From contig CAYGRM010000311.1 of assembly GCA_964352225.1 (NCBI GenBank), forward strand, positions 1-8,121: a DNA stretch of 8,121 nucleotides, given 5' to 3'. The first letter of the stretch is position 1. Every line of letters starts with the position of its first letter. Of the stretch, positions 5,771 to 8,121 are shown piece after piece. This DNA is from CAJQQY01 sp964352225 (GTDB taxonomy: Bacteria; Bacteroidota; Bacteroidia; Chitinophagales; Saprospiraceae). The notes beneath the pieces are model-generated. The model made no database searches, was not told where the DNA came from, and was given only the letters and a program-made list of their open reading frames with translations. The translations under genes were made by a program, and so were the position numbers.

Positions 5771-7768
5771 ATGAATTACAAATTAATTTTCCTTTTTCTT
5801 CTTTTCACTTGCTTAGGCTTTCAGTCTTCGAAAAAAGCGCCGCTTTCTGCTCGAATTGCCAATTATGAGATTGATGTTAAATTAGATGTGGAGCAAAAAA
5901 AATTAATTGCCCACACTAAGTTGATTTGGAAAAATCCATCGACTGATACTGTTTCTGATTTACAATTCCACCTTTATTATAATGCCTTTAAAAATTCGAA
6001 ATCTACCTTTTTTAGTGAGCGAGGATTGCCCGACCTGTTTAAAACATCCCTTCAAGAGGACTGTAATTGGAGCTGGGTAGAGATTGAAAATATGACCGAT
6101 AGTGATGGAAATGACTTGGCTGCTAATATGCATTTTATTCAACCTGATGATGATAACAAATCAGATCAAACAGTTTTGAGAGTACCACTTCCACGATCAG
6201 TTTTGCCGAATGAATCTATCGAGGTTGAATTTGATTGGATTGCAAAAATTCCAAAAACCATGATTCGAACGGGTTACAATAAAGACTTCTACTTCATGGC
6301 TCAATGGTATCCGAAAGTTGGCGTTTACGAGTCTGCTGGAATGCGGTATGCAGAAGAAGGAGGCTGGAATTGTCATCAATATCATTCAAGCGGAGAGTAC
6401 TATGGGGAGTTTGGTAATTACAACGTGTCGATGACTGTCCCTGAAAATTTCATGGTCGGTTCAAGTGGGACTCAACCTAATCCTCCTAAAAATAATGGAG
6501 ACCAAACGAAGACTTGGACATTTGAAGTCGATGATGTAATTGATTTTGCTTGGGGCGCATCTCCTCATTTTGTAGAGAATAAAATGAATTGGAAAGGGAT
6601 CGAAATTCGACTCCTCACCTACCCTGAACATGTACATTTTAAAGAGCGTTATTTTTTCATCTTACCCATAGCATTAGAATATTTTGAAGAGAATTTTGAG
6701 AAATATCCTTACCCAAGTTTGACGATTTTGGCACCTCCTTATCATGGGATTTTTACAGGCGGAATGGAATATCCAACTTTAATTACGACTTTGAATAGTT
6801 GCTTGCTTCCTGAGGGTGTTCGCTCGACGGAAATCCTAGCTGTCCATGAATTTGTTCATCAATATTTTCAGCAAATAGTAGCGACCAATGAAATGGAAGA
6901 AGCTTGGATGGATGAAGGAATCACCAATTTTTATGAAGGAGTAATTATGGATAAAGTTTATGGGGAGAAGTCTTCCACCATCGACTTTATGGGCATTCGA
7001 ACTGGAAATGCAGAAAGTGATCGAGTGAGTTATTTTAATATGGAAAATCCTGCCATCGCCCCGAATTCATTGAATAGTTGGGAATTTCCAGGAGGTTCTT
7101 ACCATACGATTCAATATAGCAAATCGGCGGTGTGGTTAAATACTTTAAAAAGAATCGTTGGAGAAAATACCTTCAAAGAAGTTATGCAAACTTATTATTT
7201 GCGATGGAAATTTAAGCATCCGAGTGCGAATGATTTTGTAGATGTCGTGAACGAAGTTGTGGCTAAAAATCATCCAGATGAATTTGGAGAAGGTATGGAT
7301 TGGTTTTTCCAACAAGTACTTTACGGGACTGAAATTTGCGATTATGCCGTTACTGCCATTTCTAATAACAATAAAATTACATCTTCTGGAATCTTCGATA
7401 ATTTAGAAGAGTGTAAACAATCTGAAGAGGCAAAAAACAAAAATGGAGAAGCAATTATTTCATCAAGCGTAGAAGTTCAAAGATTTGGCAGCATGACTTT
7501 ACCGATGGAAATCTTAATCCAATTTGAAGATGGAAAAGAGGTCTTGGAAAATTGGGATGGAATGTCTACCATGGAAACATTTACCTACGAAAGCACTCAA
7601 AAGATTGTGTGCGCAGAAATAGATCCTCAGCAAAAAATATTCATAGATAAGAATTTTCTCAATAATAGTTATACCACGAAACCTAATCCAACTGGTGTGC
7701 GAAAATATGTCAATGAATTCATGTTTTGGATGCAAAATGCAATGGAAGGATTGGGGATGTTGATTTAG
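5771..7768 (+). CDS. Exported M1-family zinc metallopeptidase (aminopeptidase-like)
   Basis: A 665-residue gluzincin of the M1 family. These enzymes usually remove N-terminal residues from peptides using one zinc ion. Residues 1-20 are a Sec-type signal (hydrophobic LIFLFLLFTCLGF). Cys14 is preceded by LFT rather than a good lipobox, so a lipoprotein is possible but unlikely. Residues about 25-235 form the N-terminal beta domain that precedes M1 catalytic domains. The catalytic domain has GGMEYP (330-335), the counterpart of GxMEN. The zinc site is HEFVH (His359, Glu360, His363) with the third ligand Glu382 in WMDEGITNF, fitting HExxH-x18-E. Tyr449 in YSKSA corresponds to the transition-state tyrosine. 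A helical segment and a beta-rich tail follow, with no Type IX secretion tail that I can recognise. All catalytic residues are present, so it is probably active in the periplasm or at the cell surface. Its substrate is unknown. A membrane protein gene starts 44 bp downstream and is likely co-transcribed. Confidence 0.93.
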   Translation: MNYKLIFLFLLFTCLGFQSSKKAPLSARIANYEIDVKLDVEQKKLIAHTKLIWKNPSTDTVSDLQFHLYYNAFKNSKSTFFSERGLPDLFKTSLQEDCNWSWVEIENMTDSDGNDLAANMHFIQPDDDNKSDQTVLRVPLPRSVLPNESIEVEFDWIAKIPKTMIRTGYNKDFYFMAQWYPKVGVYESAGMRYAEEGGWNCHQYHSSGEYYGEFGNYNVSMTVPENFMVGSSGTQPNPPKNNGDQTKTWTFEVDDVIDFAWGASPHFVENKMNWKGIEIRLLTYPEHVHFKERYFFILPIALEYFEENFEKYPYPSLTILAPPYHGIFTGGMEYPTLITTLNSCLLPEGVRSTEILAVHEFVHQYFQQIVATNEMEEAWMDEGITNFYEGVIMDKVYGEKSSTIDFMGIRTGNAESDRVSYFNMENPAIAPNSLNSWEFPGGSYHTIQYSKSAVWLNTLKRIVGENTFKEVMQTYYLRWKFKHPSANDFVDVVNEVVAKNHPDEFGEGMDWFFQQVLYGTEICDYAVTAISNNNKITSSGIFDNLEECKQSEEAKNKNGEAIISSSVEVQRFGSMTLPMEILIQFEDGKEVLENWDGMSTMETFTYESTQKIVCAEIDPQQKIFIDKNFLNNSYTTKPNPTGVRKYVNEFMFWMQNAMEGLGMLI

Positions 7769-7773
7769 AAATT

Positions 7774-7799
7774 AAGTATCGGATACCTTGCCGATACTT
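7774..7799 (+). other. Intercistronic hairpin after the M1 peptidase gene
   Basis: AAGTATCGG (7774-7782) and CCGATACTT (7791-7799) form a perfect 9-bp stem around an 8-nt loop (ATACCTTG), five bases after the peptidase stop. The T run that follows is only TTTT, counting the last two bases of the stem, before ACACC, so it is at best a weak terminator. An alternative fold uses the palindrome GTATCGGATAC. The next start codon is only 13 nt past the stem. The hairpin may dampen read-through, protect the upstream mRNA end, or affect access to the downstream start. Confidence 0.6.
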
Positions 7800-7812
7800 T
7801 TACACCAAAAAA

Positions 7813-8121
7813 ATGGCAGTAATAAAATCCTACCAATTAGGTTGGAAAAAAGTTTGGAAAAATAAAAGAATGTGGGTACTGCTGTACCTACTTAATTTTG
7901 TATTTGCATTGTTATCAGCTGTTCCTTTCTCTGGATTTTTAAGTAAATCATTGGGGCATACGTTAGCGACTTCCAACATGTTAGATGGATTCGATTATAC
8001 TTTTATTTCAGATTTGATGCGAGAGTATGGAAGTGGATTTTCGGTGGTGATGAATTTGTCTTTGGGAATAATCTTATTGTTTTTTATCTTTTCGATTTTT
8101 TGGATGGGAGGAATTTTATCT
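7813..8121 (+). CDS. Unrecognised multi-pass membrane protein, 3'-truncated by the window edge
   Basis: An open frame of 103 codons runs from ATG at 7813 to the window end with no stop. The N-terminus is basic and amphipathic (YQLGWKKVWKNKR, residues 7-19). A hydrophobic helix follows at about 20-43 (MWVLLYLLNFVFALLSAVPF). Then comes a roughly 35-residue loop containing SKSLGHTL and GFDYTFISDLMREYGSG, and a second hydrophobic helix at about 78-98 (VVMNLSLGIILLFFIFSIFW). The topology suggests an inner-membrane protein with the first loop outside. I do not recognise a named family. The leader is TACACCAAAAAA with no Shine-Dalgarno, and the gap to the peptidase stop is 44 bp, so co-transcription is likely. 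The first ATG is chosen because the charged segment before the first helix starts there; Met20 would remove it. Confidence 0.75.
   Translation, partial: MAVIKSYQLGWKKVWKNKRMWVLLYLLNFVFALLSAVPFSGFLSKSLGHTLATSNMLDGFDYTFISDLMREYGSGFSVVMNLSLGIILLFFIFSIFWMGGILS

Noticed and set aside
5763..5774. A tiny upstream frame (ATG ATA CAA TGA) overlapping the M1 peptidase start as ATGA
   Set aside because: Only three codons and no initiation signal; such overlaps arise easily by chance, so it is not reported as a regulatory upstream ORF.

Overview
The window looks like ordinary chromosomal DNA from a member of the Bacteroidota. The DNA is AT-rich, and starts are preceded by A-rich leaders with no AGGAGG-type Shine-Dalgarno sequence. 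The clearest promoter candidate matches the Bacteroidota -7 motif TAnnTTTG. The gene set also fits: a MetX-type homoserine acyltransferase, a periplasmic FKBP, a TopB with C-terminal zinc ribbons and a secreted M1 peptidase. This assignment is inferred from gene content and signals, not from a database match.

Layout. (1) Positions 1-744 (+) hold the 3' part of metX, whose reading frame appears broken by a one-base deletion near position 58. (2) Positions 751-1329 (-) hold a short PlsC-family acyltransferase that converges on metX with only 6 bp between the two stop codons. (3) A strong rho-independent terminator at 1409-1442 closes the FKBP gene at 1517-2206 (-), which encodes an exported peptidyl-prolyl isomerase. 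(4) A gene-free, very AT-rich divergent region (2207-2667) separates the FKBP gene from topB. (5) Positions 2668-5052 (+) encode a long type IA topoisomerase III. It has an acidic Ser/Asp linker and two zinc ribbons flanking a C-terminal repeat domain. (6) Positions 5053-5318 contain an 84-bp palindromic, modular intergenic repeat. (7) Positions 5319-5681 (+) encode an unrecognised small single-pass membrane protein. (8) Positions 5771-7768 (+) encode an exported M1-family zinc metallopeptidase. It is followed, across a 44-bp gap holding a hairpin, by the start of an unrecognised multi-pass membrane protein that runs off the window.

The genes do not form one pathway. They cover methionine biosynthesis, lipid acylation, envelope protein folding, DNA topology and extracytoplasmic proteolysis. 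The only likely co-transcribed pair on the + strand is the M1 peptidase and the downstream membrane protein. I see no phage, CRISPR, toxin-antitoxin or defence system and no strong candidate for an undescribed system. The items most worth a second look are the metX frameshift, the 84-bp modular palindrome, the architecture of TopB, and the peptidase/membrane-protein pair.
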